Origin: an uncultured Ruminococcus sp.
Lineage (GTDB): Bacteria; Bacillota; Clostridia; Oscillospirales; Acutalibacteraceae
Direction: 5' to 3'
Length of the DNA: 15,613 nucleotides
Assembly: GCA_902767125.1 (NCBI GenBank)
Contig: CACXGJ010000199.1
Location: 1 to 15,613 of the forward strand
Part shown: piece after piece, positions 8,236 through 15,596 of the stretch
How the letters are laid out: each line of letters begins with the position of its first letter
Position numbering within the stretch: position 1 is the stretch's first letter
Notes under the pieces: model-generated
The model's database searches: none
What the model saw: the letters and a program-made list of their open reading frames with translations, nothing else
Told to the model about the DNA's origin: nothing
Made by a program: the position numbers and the translations under genes

Positions 8236-8265
8236 AGAGCTGACGCAAAGATGTGGTCAGCTCTT
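8236..8265. terminator. Shared hairpin terminator between convergent genes
   Basis: A perfect 9-bp stem (AGAGCTGAC at 8236-8244 with 8256-8264) has an 11-base loop. It lies just after the second TIR gene on the + strand and just after the lipoprotein gene on the - strand. The T-rich tails are weak on both sides, so termination strength is uncertain. Confidence 0.65.
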
Positions 8266-8272
8266 GTTGATT

Positions 8273-8983
8273 TTATGATTTGAGTTCTTTGGGATAGAGT
8301 GTATCGGGATCGAGTATAACATCGCCATTGTATAATACATTTATTTTTTCACCGTGCATATCTGTTTCTGTGATAGTAATATGAATAATGTAATCAAATT
8401 GATAAACAGCAGATGTCTTTACATCAAAGATAATATTTCCGTCAATGTTGAATATTGAAAACCAGTCTTGGGGCATTTTGAGATTTACTTGATCTGTTTC
8501 TTTATCTATGTCAAAAATGTATACTTGGGGATTTGTATGTACATTGTGATTTTGTCCCATACATAAGATTTTTCCGTTTTTAAAAGACTTTCCCGATCCG
8601 TAAAAAGGGAAGCTATCTTTTGTTTTTATCCACGTTTCGCCGCCGTCGGAGGTCTGATATATTATACCTGATTGTGTTCCGGCTCCTACGCCGGTGGCTA
8701 TGACATACGCCTTGTTATAGTCGTATACATTAGCACGGTGAACCTTCAAAAGTTCGTAGAATGTGGTATAACCGGCAGCGTCTCCAAATGGCAGTTTTTT
8801 ATCATAATCTATGGTTGAGAGCATTTTATCGTATTCCGACAGTTGATTGTCGGAGGAATACTCGATATTTGGCTCATCAGTTGAGACGGTCGAAGAAGTG
8901 GTGTTTATATTGTTTTTAGTGATACTGCATGATGACAGCAACATTACGGAAGATAATAAAATAATGAAAATTCTTTTTGACAT
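8273..8983 (-). CDS. Lipoprotein with a single Asp-box motif
   Basis: This predicted 236-residue surface lipoprotein has a short positively charged start, a hydrophobic helix and the lipobox LLSSC, which places the lipidated cysteine at C19. A Ser/Thr/Asn-rich spacer (20-50) follows. The exported domain contains one Asp-box, TSDGGETW, at residues 111-118. Asp-boxes mark blades of BNR/YCF48-like beta-propellers, but the protein is too short for a whole propeller and only one motif is visible, so no enzymatic role is claimed. The ATG at 8981-8983 has a strong AGGGAGGAA ribosome site (8991-8999, 7-base spacing). The gene is convergent with the TIR operon and divergent from the membrane-protein pair. 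I see no clear promoter for it in the AT-rich 198-bp gap upstream. Confidence 0.8.
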   Translation of the reverse strand: MSKRIFIILLSSVMLLSSCSITKNNINTTSSTVSTDEPNIEYSSDNQLSEYDKMLSTIDYDKKLPFGDAAGYTTFYELLKVHRANVYDYNKAYVIATGVGAGTQSGIIYQTSDGGETWIKTKDSFPFYGSGKSFKNGKILCMGQNHNVHTNPQVYIFDIDKETDQVNLKMPQDWFSIFNIDGNIIFDVKTSAVYQFDYIIHITITETDMHGEKINVLYNGDVILDPDTLYPKELKS

Positions 8984-9117
8984 GGAATGATTCCTCCCTA
9001 ATGTTAATGTAAATACTATTTAACTTTATATAGCAAATATTTTAATATTTTTTATTATATTTGTCTACCATTTTGATAATATTTTATATATATTACAATA
9101 TCAGAAGTCTTTTTGGG

Positions 9118-9146
9118 TTGATATTTGTCAAGTTTTGATGTATAAT
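9118..9146 (+). promoter_or_regulatory. Sigma-A-type promoter of the membrane-protein pair
   Basis: TTGATA (9118-9123) and a perfect TATAAT (9141-9146) are 17 bases apart. They lie 35 bases upstream of the TTG start at 9182, with GGAAGG at 9165-9170 as the likely ribosome site. Confidence 0.75.
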
Positions 9147-9181
9147 AAGTTATAACATTTTAATGGAAGGCGGATGAAAAG

Positions 9182-10165
9182 TTGATTTACCGTAATACCC
9201 AAAGTGCTGCAAAGAAGTTTTTTGCACATACATCATTATTTATTCTGGGATTTTCCATGTCGGCATTTACTGTACTTGTCTTGGTAAAGGCATTGACAGC
9301 AGTATTTGATGCGTCGATAATAGACCAGTTTAAAAGTATTTATTACCTTACGAATTATTCTGATACCACCGTGTCGTTGATAAACGGTATTTTTGGTGCA
9401 GTTGTTACATTATGTCTGTGTGCGGTGACAGTGGGATTGTTTTTTTCTATGTTTTCAGCTTCAAAGGATAATATGTCGGGAGTCGTGAAAGGAATAAGAC
9501 TGATAAAATATTCAGTGATTGTCGGACTGATAATTTCAGTTATCACAGCGGTATGTTCTGTTGCGTCCGTCAGTGTTATCAATCATTATGCTCTCAAGGC
9601 TGCCGCATTTCAGCAGACTGTAAGTAATAATTCGGGAAAGCTGTTTATTTTGGCAATGTCCTTCGGAGCAGTATCCGTCATACTTGAAATTGCCGTAATA
9701 AGACTGATGATAGCAATGGAGAGTTATTTTAAGGGGACTTCAATAAGCAAAGGCGGAACAGGTCTTGCAGGCTTTATTTCAGGTGTCGGAGCAGTGGCAG
9801 CGGCATCGGGAGCTGTATCACTGCTTTATGATGTTGTAACGGCAAATTATAAGGCAGAAAATTTTTCTCCTGCTTCACTTGTATCGGATATTTTGAATAT
9901 ACTCATATCAATAAGTCTGATAATATTTTTCATTTCGCTGATGATGTCGGTTTATGATTATTCAAATATGTTTGTTGATGATGAATATTTTTATTATGAT
10001 TCGGATGATTTTTTGTGGGATGATGATGAAAAGTTTGAAATAAAAGTGTTTCCCAAGGACGAGGATCACCGATATGACAGGTATTCAGAGCCAAAGAAGC
10101 GATGCCGCCTGTTGATATGCTTCATACCGAATATCCCGATAATACAAAACAGGATAGTGCTGTGA
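9182..10165 (+). CDS. Six-helix membrane protein of unknown function, probable 3' frameshift
   Basis: I do not recognise this 327-residue protein. It has about six hydrophobic helices (near 16-38, 66-91, 108-132, 154-178, 192-216 and 232-257) and a strongly acidic, Tyr-rich cytoplasmic tail (VDDEYFYYDSDDFLWDDDEK, 265-284). The TTG start follows GGAAGG (9165-9170); the nearby ATG at 9174 opens a frame that stops after three codons. The last 21 residues (from about R307) turn abruptly hydrophobic and unlike the tail before them. One extra base near 10092-10101 would instead continue with an acidic, hydrophilic 25-codon tail starting MPPVDMLHTEYPD and ending at TAA 10177-10179, immediately before the next gene's ribosome site. 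The annotated end may therefore be altered by a mutation or a sequence error. It is probably co-transcribed with the following membrane protein. Confidence 0.72.
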   Translation: MIYRNTQSAAKKFFAHTSLFILGFSMSAFTVLVLVKALTAVFDASIIDQFKSIYYLTNYSDTTVSLINGIFGAVVTLCLCAVTVGLFFSMFSASKDNMSGVVKGIRLIKYSVIVGLIISVITAVCSVASVSVINHYALKAAAFQQTVSNNSGKLFILAMSFGAVSVILEIAVIRLMIAMESYFKGTSISKGGTGLAGFISGVGAVAAASGAVSLLYDVVTANYKAENFSPASLVSDILNILISISLIIFFISLMMSVYDYSNMFVDDEYFYYDSDDFLWDDDEKFEIKVFPKDEDHRYDRYSEPKKRCRLLICFIPNIPIIQNRIVL

Positions 10166-10180
10166 GTGAGTCGGTTTAAG

Positions 10181-10187
10181 AAAGGAG
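10181..10187 (+). promoter_or_regulatory. Ribosome binding site that fixes the start at 10196
   Basis: AAAGGAG sits 8 bases before the ATG at 10196. The in-frame GTG at 10166 has no comparable site, and starting there would translate through this sequence, so the ATG is preferred. Confidence 0.85.
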
Positions 10188-10195
10188 ATCAAAAA

Positions 10196-10957
10196 ATGGG
10201 TAAGATAAAGAGTATGAAACAAATGAAGGATGTTTTTCAGTCGAAGATAATGCGTGGAATGATAATATCCCTTTCCGTGAGTGTAGTTTTAATGCTGACA
10301 ATGGCAGTAGTTATGTTTGTTTTTGCAAATACGACTGACAGGACATATTTCTCATGGGGCTTTGGTGACGGCTCATATGAAGACAGACTTCGGTACAGTA
10401 ATTTTATAATAATGTGTATGGGAATATTTGATATTGTGCTTGCTTTGTTCAAGTTTGTAGAATTGTTTGCAGCTTTCGGCGTATATAAAAAGTACCCGAA
10501 GTCAATAGGCTTTAATATAATAAAAATAATTGCAATAGTAATGAGTGTCATATGTTCGGCTGCATTTGCGGTGTTGTTTGTAGGAGCATTTGTATTGGCA
10601 GTGACAAGTGATCAGGGCTATAAGCTGGCAGCGTTCAGATCAATGATAGTACCTGCAATAGTAGTATTTTTTCCGACATTGAAATTCATATCCCTGTCCG
10701 TTACGGTCACATCTGTTAAAAAGCAGCTCACAAACGGTGTATTGCTTCTCATAATAAGTACGGCTGTACTGATTGCCTGTGATTTTATAACAGTCGTCGA
10801 TACATTGTCGGATATAAGATATTATTCGGTCATATCGCTGAATGTGGCAGCAGTATTTTTGGTATTCGGTGTAGTTGACCTGTTTACATTTTTAATTGCA
10901 AGGTATTATGCGAAGATACAGTTTGCGGAAAAGAATCAGAATATGGACAAGATATAA
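10196..10957 (+). CDS. Six-helix integral membrane protein of unknown function
   Basis: This protein of about 253 residues starts at ATG 10196 and has a basic N-terminus (MGKIKSMKQMKDVFQSKIM). About six transmembrane helices follow, starting with IISLSVSVVLMLTMAVVMFV and ending with the helix before RYYAKIQFAEK. I recognise no catalytic or transport signature. Its size and helix number resemble the gene before it, with which it shares a promoter and near-contiguous spacing, so the two may form one membrane complex. This is inference from context only. A hairpin at 10981 follows. Confidence 0.72.
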   Translation: MGKIKSMKQMKDVFQSKIMRGMIISLSVSVVLMLTMAVVMFVFANTTDRTYFSWGFGDGSYEDRLRYSNFIIMCMGIFDIVLALFKFVELFAAFGVYKKYPKSIGFNIIKIIAIVMSVICSAAFAVLFVGAFVLAVTSDQGYKLAAFRSMIVPAIVVFFPTLKFISLSVTVTSVKKQLTNGVLLLIISTAVLIACDFITVVDTLSDIRYYSVISLNVAAVFLVFGVVDLFTFLIARYYAKIQFAEKNQNMDKI

Positions 10958-10980
10958 TACAGCTTTTTCATGAAACAATT

Positions 10981-11024
10981 ATCCCCACAGATATGACATT
11001 TGTCTGTCTGCGGGGATTGTTTTT
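10981..11024. terminator. Shared hairpin terminator between convergent operons
   Basis: ATCCCC-CAGA (10981-10991) pairs with TCTG-GGGGAT (11007-11017) with one A-C mismatch, around a partly paired interior. It is followed on the + strand by TGTTTTTA. It lies between the membrane-protein pair and the leftward acylation operon. The T-tract favours termination of the rightward transcript; on the - strand the tail is weaker. Confidence 0.7.
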
Positions 11025-11034
11025 ATAGATTTTA

Positions 11035-12459
11035 TTATTGTGTGCGTAAGGTTTCAAGTTTCTCGGCATTGTCACCGACTGCGGAGTAAACTACCATTGT
11101 AAAGAGGAGGTCTGTGATACCTTGGTCTTCGATGAAGTCGACAAGATTAAGATCAAAGTATCTCATATCTGCCACATAAATTTCCTCATATGATCCAAAG
11201 AGATATCCCGGTATTGCATTGCCGTAGCTGTCCTTGACAATAATCAGCTTTTTGCCGTTTTTGACATTTGTCTTTACCCTTACGATTTGTTCATCACCGC
11301 CCATAAAGGTCAGATAAGCGTTGTGCTGTGGGTCTCCGACATCGCAGAAGAAATCCCATTCGCTCATATTGGTGAAGTCTGTATCATAATGTTCTGTCAC
11401 GCATTGATCGAGATTTGACGGAGTATAATATGTGAAGGTTTCGGGGTCATTGTTTATATTGGGGTCTTGTGTAAATGCGTACATAGTTCCGACAAAGCCC
11501 TCTATATCATGCTTCTGATAGGTGGATAAGTCCTTGAAATCGAGACCGGCTGTTTCAGCGAATTTCTGTGCTGCATAGTAAGCACCGAGACCTGTCCAGT
11601 GGTGGTCAGTGCGGAAATAGATATCCTCGTTGGTGTGATATGAAAGTACGGTATCTATGTCAATGCTTGTGATGCCGTCATCAAGTCTTGAAGCAATGCT
11701 GTCAAAGACCTCCTTCTGACTCACGGTATATTCCGAATAGTTGGAGGGAGTATAATATTCGCTTGCAAGCGGAGCTATCATGGAATATATCCTTACATTG
11801 TCATTCAAATCCTTGCGGAAGCTGTTAAGGGCATCGACATATGAGTTGCCTGTACCGCCTCCGAGCAATTCCAATGCACGATAATGTCCGTTGTGCTTGA
11901 CGACTATGATACCGTTTTCAACGGTATATTCAGCTTCACCCATTTGGCTTGTCTCATTCTTTGACTCCTCTTTTGAGGACTGTGACTCCTGCTTTGAAGT
12001 CTCATCTGCCTTTGAAGCTTCAGAAGGCTTTTGACTTGTCTCATTTTTTGAAGCTTCAACAGGTTGAGGCTTGTTTTTATCAATTCCCTTTACGCCAACC
12101 ATTTTGACCTCGTCTTCAGTATGCAGACCAAATATACCCTTGAAATTATATCCTGCAGTTTTGAAGCTGTCACGGAAAGGCACTGTATCATCATAAAATT
12201 CAGCCACGTTCTTTGTAAATTCACCTGAAAAATATGAATTAAGGCTGAATTGCGGGAAGGTTGCGAGCTTACGTTTTTCGATTTGAGATTCTGTCGAGCG
12301 TGGGAACAATATCAAAAATAATGATATGAGACCGAATACGATGATAAATATAAAGACGGAGATCGTACATACAAACTCGGCAATATATTTTCTTTTAACA
12401 CGGTTGTAGGACTGTGCTTTTGTTCTTTGTTTAGGCTGATCAGGTCGTTTATTTTCCAA
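11035..12459 (-). CDS. Membrane-anchored DHHW-family protein (AlgJ/AlgX-like acyltransferase)
   Basis: DHHW proteins resemble AlgJ/AlgX, SGNH-type enzymes that transfer acetyl groups to polysaccharides outside the cytoplasmic membrane. The 474-residue product has a basic cytoplasmic N-terminus and one signal-anchor helix (about 29-52). A Lys/Glu/Ser-rich linker (about 130-172) contains SKNETSQ twice (137-143 and 166-172). The name motif FRTDHHWTG has DHHW at 285-288, and a later IVKDSYGNAIPG places S411 where the AlgX-like nucleophile is expected. The Asp-His then Ser order matches AlgX. The start codon is TTG, supported by GAGGGGG 8 bases upstream (near 12468-12474); no ATG is available nearby. 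It lies 16 bases after the MBOAT gene it most likely works with, and it is last in the operon. The acceptor polymer is unknown. Confidence 0.87.
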   Translation of the reverse strand: MENKRPDQPKQRTKAQSYNRVKRKYIAEFVCTISVFIFIIVFGLISLFLILFPRSTESQIEKRKLATFPQFSLNSYFSGEFTKNVAEFYDDTVPFRDSFKTAGYNFKGIFGLHTEDEVKMVGVKGIDKNKPQPVEASKNETSQKPSEASKADETSKQESQSSKEESKNETSQMGEAEYTVENGIIVVKHNGHYRALELLGGGTGNSYVDALNSFRKDLNDNVRIYSMIAPLASEYYTPSNYSEYTVSQKEVFDSIASRLDDGITSIDIDTVLSYHTNEDIYFRTDHHWTGLGAYYAAQKFAETAGLDFKDLSTYQKHDIEGFVGTMYAFTQDPNINNDPETFTYYTPSNLDQCVTEHYDTDFTNMSEWDFFCDVGDPQHNAYLTFMGGDEQIVRVKTNVKNGKKLIIVKDSYGNAIPGYLFGSYEEIYVADMRYFDLNLVDFIEDQGITDLLFTMVVYSAVGDNAEKLETLRTQ

Positions 12460-12475
12460 ATTTTAGTCCCCCTCA

Positions 12476-13897
12476 TCAAAAACGGAAATACAAGAATGGA
12501 TTGTTTGTATTGTCAACAAGAAGTATGCTCGACATCACAAGCAGCCAGCAGCATATAGCTGTACCGCCTATTTTTCCGACAGTGTAAACTATGTTGTTTC
12601 CCCATTCATTAAAGAAATACTTGATTTTTGGAATGACAGGCATGGAAACAATGATTGCAAAGATTATCAGGAAAATATTATTGAGCAGGGAATTCCAAGT
12701 TATGATATCGCCAAAAGCATTTCCGTTTGTAATCATACTGATGCCTGTTATATTCATAAAGAATCTGCCGAGCTGTGACAGATCGGTAAAGTTGAATATG
12801 CCAAAGCCGATTATGATTATGAGTTTGCTGTAAATATGTGTAAGGACCTTGTTCCACTTTTTCATGCGTTTTTTACCGATCTTTGTCTCGATGAATATGA
12901 ACACGCCGAAATAGAGTCCCCAGAAGATGAAGTTCCATGAAGCACCGTGCCATAGTCCCGTACAGAACCATACCAAAAACAGGTTGGCATATTTTCTTTG
13001 TTTGCCGAAGATAGGCATATAGAACAGATAGTCTCTGAAAAATGAGCTTAAAGATATGTGCCATCTCTGCCAAAATTCGCTTATGGTCTTGCAAATGAAC
13101 GGGTAGTTGAAATTTTCGTTGAAGTGGAAGCCGAACATCCTGCCAAGTCCTATTGCAATATCGGAATATCCGCTGAAATCGAAATATACATAAAGAGAAT
13201 AGAGGATAACGGCATACCATGTTCCGAGGAAGGACAGATCGGTGATATCCTTGCCGAAAAATTCCTGAACGACTGCATAAAGGTTGTTGGCGAGAATGAC
13301 CTTTTTTGATAAGCCGACTATGGCTCTCATAGCACCCTCACTGATATCGACAACGGTAGCTTTTCTGTTGTCTATTTCCTGTTCTATAACGCTGTATCTT
13401 ACAATCGGACCTGCTACCAATTGGGGAAAGAGTGCGAGATAGAGCAAAAATTTGTAAAAATCCTTTTGAGGAGGAACAGTTTCCCAATAGCAGTCCATGA
13501 TATATGATATAGCCTGAAAGGTAAAGAAGCTGATGCCGATAGGCATTACGATTTGAGGGACGGGTATGGATATATGCAGAAGCATATTGATATTTTCCAC
13601 GATAAATCCCGTATATTTAAAAATTATGAGCAGAAGAAGATCAACACCGATAGCTGCTCCGACAAAAATTTTTGCCTCTGACTTATCCTTGTATTTACCG
13701 ATCTTCAGAGCCATGCTCCAGTTAAAGAAGGCACTGAAGATGAGCATGATCACCCATATCGGTTCACCCCACGCATAAAATACGAGTGAGGCTATGATAA
13801 GTACAATATTTTTTTGTTTAAGGCTTTTTCTGGTATAGTAAGCGAGAAAGACCACTGCAAGAAACAGATATACAAAATACAGTGATGAAAATACCAT
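12476..13897 (-). CDS. MBOAT-family O-acyltransferase (AlgI/DltB-like)
   Basis: This 473-residue polytopic membrane protein belongs to the membrane-bound O-acyltransferase family. These proteins take acyl groups from a cytoplasmic donor and pass them across the membrane to modify cell-surface polymers. Family signatures include VAGPIVRYSVIEQEI, FDFSGYSDIAIGLGRMFGF, NYPFICKTISEFWQRWHISL, FFRDYLFYMPIFG and GLWHGASWNFIFWG, with the presumed catalytic histidine H317. Length is typical of the AlgI-like branch. The frame extends upstream to 13939, overlapping the preceding gene, but the ATG at 13895-13897 has AAAGGA 9 bases before it and begins directly with the first membrane helix (MVFSSLYFVYLFLAVVF), so I place the start there. 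It is flanked by two DHHW proteins, as expected for a surface-polysaccharide acetylation unit. Confidence 0.93.
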   Translation of the reverse strand: MVFSSLYFVYLFLAVVFLAYYTRKSLKQKNIVLIIASLVFYAWGEPIWVIMLIFSAFFNWSMALKIGKYKDKSEAKIFVGAAIGVDLLLLIIFKYTGFIVENINMLLHISIPVPQIVMPIGISFFTFQAISYIMDCYWETVPPQKDFYKFLLYLALFPQLVAGPIVRYSVIEQEIDNRKATVVDISEGAMRAIVGLSKKVILANNLYAVVQEFFGKDITDLSFLGTWYAVILYSLYVYFDFSGYSDIAIGLGRMFGFHFNENFNYPFICKTISEFWQRWHISLSSFFRDYLFYMPIFGKQRKYANLFLVWFCTGLWHGASWNFIFWGLYFGVFIFIETKIGKKRMKKWNKVLTHIYSKLIIIIGFGIFNFTDLSQLGRFFMNITGISMITNGNAFGDIITWNSLLNNIFLIIFAIIVSMPVIPKIKYFFNEWGNNIVYTVGKIGGTAICCWLLVMSSILLVDNTNNPFLYFRF

Positions 13898-13906
13898 TTT
13901 TTTAAT

Positions 13907-13914
13907 TCCTTTCC
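13907..13914 (-). promoter_or_regulatory. Ribosome binding site that fixes the MBOAT start
   Basis: GGAAAGGA, read on the - strand, lies 9 bases before ATG 13897 and inside the upstream frame extension. This argues against the longer start at 13939. Confidence 0.8.
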
Positions 13915-13928
13915 GATAATGTGCAGGT

Positions 13929-15068
13929 TCAGTCCACAAGCGATCTTAATTCTTCACATCGCTGATAGGTAGCAGAAGCCATAGCATTGTTTATGAATAT
14001 TATCTCATTGATATCATTGTCACGGAGATACTGATTCAAATTAATTTCAGCATAGCGTGAATCAATCATGTGGGTTTCACTGTATGTATAAGCGATAAAG
14101 GGACAGAAAGCGTTTCCGTAGGATTCCTTTACAACTGCAATTTTCTTTCCGTTGCCGTCACTGTTCTTTGATACGATTATGGGCTGATCACCGCCAAGAA
14201 ATACACCATAGGCATTTATTCCTTCGGCATATTCATGGAGAAGTGCATAATCCGTCGGATCATTGCCATAGTCATCATATAATGTTGTACTGATATCCAT
14301 GTCGACCGTAAAATATTCAACATAGTCATCCTTAAGGTTATCAAGTCCGGGTATATCACTGTCTGCAAGACTGCCCTGATAGCCCTCTATTTTTTTTGAT
14401 GTCATGCTGCTGATAGGGATTGCATCAATTTGGGCAGCCTTGCAGAAATCCGCATAAGCATAATAAGCGGCTCTGCCTGTCCAATGATGATCGGTGTTGA
14501 AATAGAGATATTCATCACGGTGCTGCATCATAGTGGAATAGGTATTTACAGGTATGATGCCCTCGGCTGAATAACTGTTTGTTATTGTATCAAGATACTC
14601 CTCTTGTGAAGCGACAGTGTCTTTGAATTTATCGGGCAGTGTAATACCACAGTGTGTGGGTATCAGGACATTGTACATTTTTATGTCACTGCCAAGACTG
14701 TTTTTGATAGTCGATATCACGTCCGAATAGTTTTCTGCCATATCGTCATCACCAAAGAACTGTTCATAAGCAACACCGTTGTAAACGAGCAGTCCGTTGA
14801 TATATTCCCCGTCATCTTGAGGTGTAGGATCCTCGATATCGGGGACAGAAGCATCATCATAGCTTGTGTCAGTCAAACTGCTCTCGGTATTGTCTGCCGA
14901 TGTATCATCGTTATTATTCTTTGCCGTATCTTCATCATCAGATATCGAATATGTTTTTTCGGACACCGTATTTGAAGTGTTATTTTGTTCATTGCTGCAG
15001 GCAGCGGCTGATACTATAAAGCACGCAGACAGCATTGCAGCAATGATCCTGCTTATTTTTGGTTTCAT
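13929..15068 (-). CDS. DHHW-family lipoprotein (AlgJ/AlgX-like)
   Basis: This 379-residue exported protein has a lipoprotein-type signal (MKPKISRIIAAMLSACFIVS, then AAAC with C24 as the likely lipidated residue). It has a long Asp/Asn/Ser/Thr-rich spacer (about 25-90) and a catalytic domain with FNTDHHWTG (DHHW at 193-196) and VVKESYGNAF (S316). These positions correspond to the Asp-His and Ser of AlgX-like SGNH acyltransferases. It resembles the other DHHW protein of the operon in its catalytic half but uses a lipid anchor instead of a helix, so the two may act on different acceptors or in sequence. The frame reaches a TTG at 15086, but GAAAGGA (15078-15084) lies 9 bases before the ATG at 15066-15068, which is preferred. 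The STAS gene ends 28 bases upstream. Confidence 0.87.
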   Translation of the reverse strand: MKPKISRIIAAMLSACFIVSAAACSNEQNNTSNTVSEKTYSISDDEDTAKNNNDDTSADNTESSLTDTSYDDASVPDIEDPTPQDDGEYINGLLVYNGVAYEQFFGDDDMAENYSDVISTIKNSLGSDIKMYNVLIPTHCGITLPDKFKDTVASQEEYLDTITNSYSAEGIIPVNTYSTMMQHRDEYLYFNTDHHWTGRAAYYAYADFCKAAQIDAIPISSMTSKKIEGYQGSLADSDIPGLDNLKDDYVEYFTVDMDISTTLYDDYGNDPTDYALLHEYAEGINAYGVFLGGDQPIIVSKNSDGNGKKIAVVKESYGNAFCPFIAYTYSETHMIDSRYAEINLNQYLRDNDINEIIFINNAMASATYQRCEELRSLVD

Positions 15069-15077
15069 AGAAAATAG

Positions 15078-15084
15078 TCCTTTC
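15078..15084 (-). promoter_or_regulatory. Ribosome binding site that fixes the DHHW lipoprotein start
   Basis: GAAAGGA on the - strand, spaced 9 bases from ATG 15068, overlaps the alternative TTG at 15086 and rules it out. Confidence 0.8.
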
Positions 15085-15096
15085 AATCATACGATC

Positions 15097-15393
15097 TCAT
15101 TCGATGGTCATTATATCTGTAAAGCCCGTTATCTCAAATATTTCCAATATTGCCTCGTTGACATTTATGAGCTTCATCTGTCCCTGTCGGTTCATTGTCT
15201 TCTGTGCAGAAAGAAGTACCCTCAATCCTGCCGAAGAAATGTACTCAAGACCGTCCATATCAAATACAAGCTTGGTAATATTCTCCAAGGATGTATTTAT
15301 CACCTTTTCAAGTTCGGGTGCTGTTGAGGTATCGAGCCTTCCTGTCAGTTCTATTGTCATATTGCTTCCGTTTTTCTGGCTGTTGATTTTCAA
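15097..15393 (-). CDS. STAS-domain protein, anti-sigma-factor-antagonist type (SpoIIAA/RsbV-like)
   Basis: Single STAS domains of this type bind serine-kinase anti-sigma factors and are switched off by phosphorylation of one serine. The 98-residue protein covers a whole STAS domain: TIELTGRLDTSTAPELEK in the first half and FDMDGLEYISSAGLRVLLSA at the conserved loop. S54, two residues before the Gly, aligns with the phosphorylated Ser58 of SpoIIAA. The start is TTG at 15391-15393, with AGGGAG at 15403-15408 (9-base spacing); the internal ATG at codon 12 would cut off the first strand. It is the first gene of the operon with the DHHW and MBOAT genes. No kinase or sigma factor is in the window, so its partner is unknown. 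Confidence 0.9.
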   Translation of the reverse strand: MKINSQKNGSNMTIELTGRLDTSTAPELEKVINTSLENITKLVFDMDGLEYISSAGLRVLLSAQKTMNRQGQMKLINVNEAILEIFEITGFTDIMTIE

Positions 15394-15434
15394 AGAAATC
15401 GTCTCCCTTCAATATAAAAAAATATCTGCATTTT

Positions 15435-15463
15435 ATTATAGCATTGACGATAATTCCTGTCAA
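15435..15463 (-). promoter_or_regulatory. Perfect consensus sigma-A promoter of the STAS/DHHW/MBOAT operon
   Basis: On the - strand, TTGACA (15458-15463) and TATAAT (15435-15440) are both exact consensus and exactly 17 bases apart. The -10 box is about 40 bases upstream of the STAS start codon. No other promoter of this quality is seen before the next three genes, which are tightly spaced. Confidence 0.9.
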
Positions 15464-15567
15464 TAAAAAAACTTTGTATAATATCCGTTAATTTTTCGTG
15501 AAGGAGATCGAAAACATTTTGACACAGGAATTTTTGTAAGATTGTCATTAAAATGCTTATGAGATAA

Positions 15568-15596
15568 TTGACTTTTTGTATGAAATATAATATAAT
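15568..15596 (+). promoter_or_regulatory. Sigma-A-type promoter for a gene beyond the right edge
   Basis: TTGACT (15568-15573) and TATAAT (15591-15596) are 17 bases apart and point rightward. The window ends 17 bases later, so the transcript is not seen. The rest of 15394-15567 holds the divergent STAS promoter and a short ribosome-site/TTG minigene-like string near 15501; I see no real gene in it. Confidence 0.75.

Noticed and set aside
8273..8983. Sialidase or full BNR beta-propeller
   Set aside because: Only one Asp-box is visible and the protein is too short for a complete propeller. No sialidase catalytic motifs are seen.
10166..10195. GTG start at 10166 for the second membrane gene
   Set aside because: A strong AAAGGAG site lies inside this extension, 8 bases before ATG 10196.
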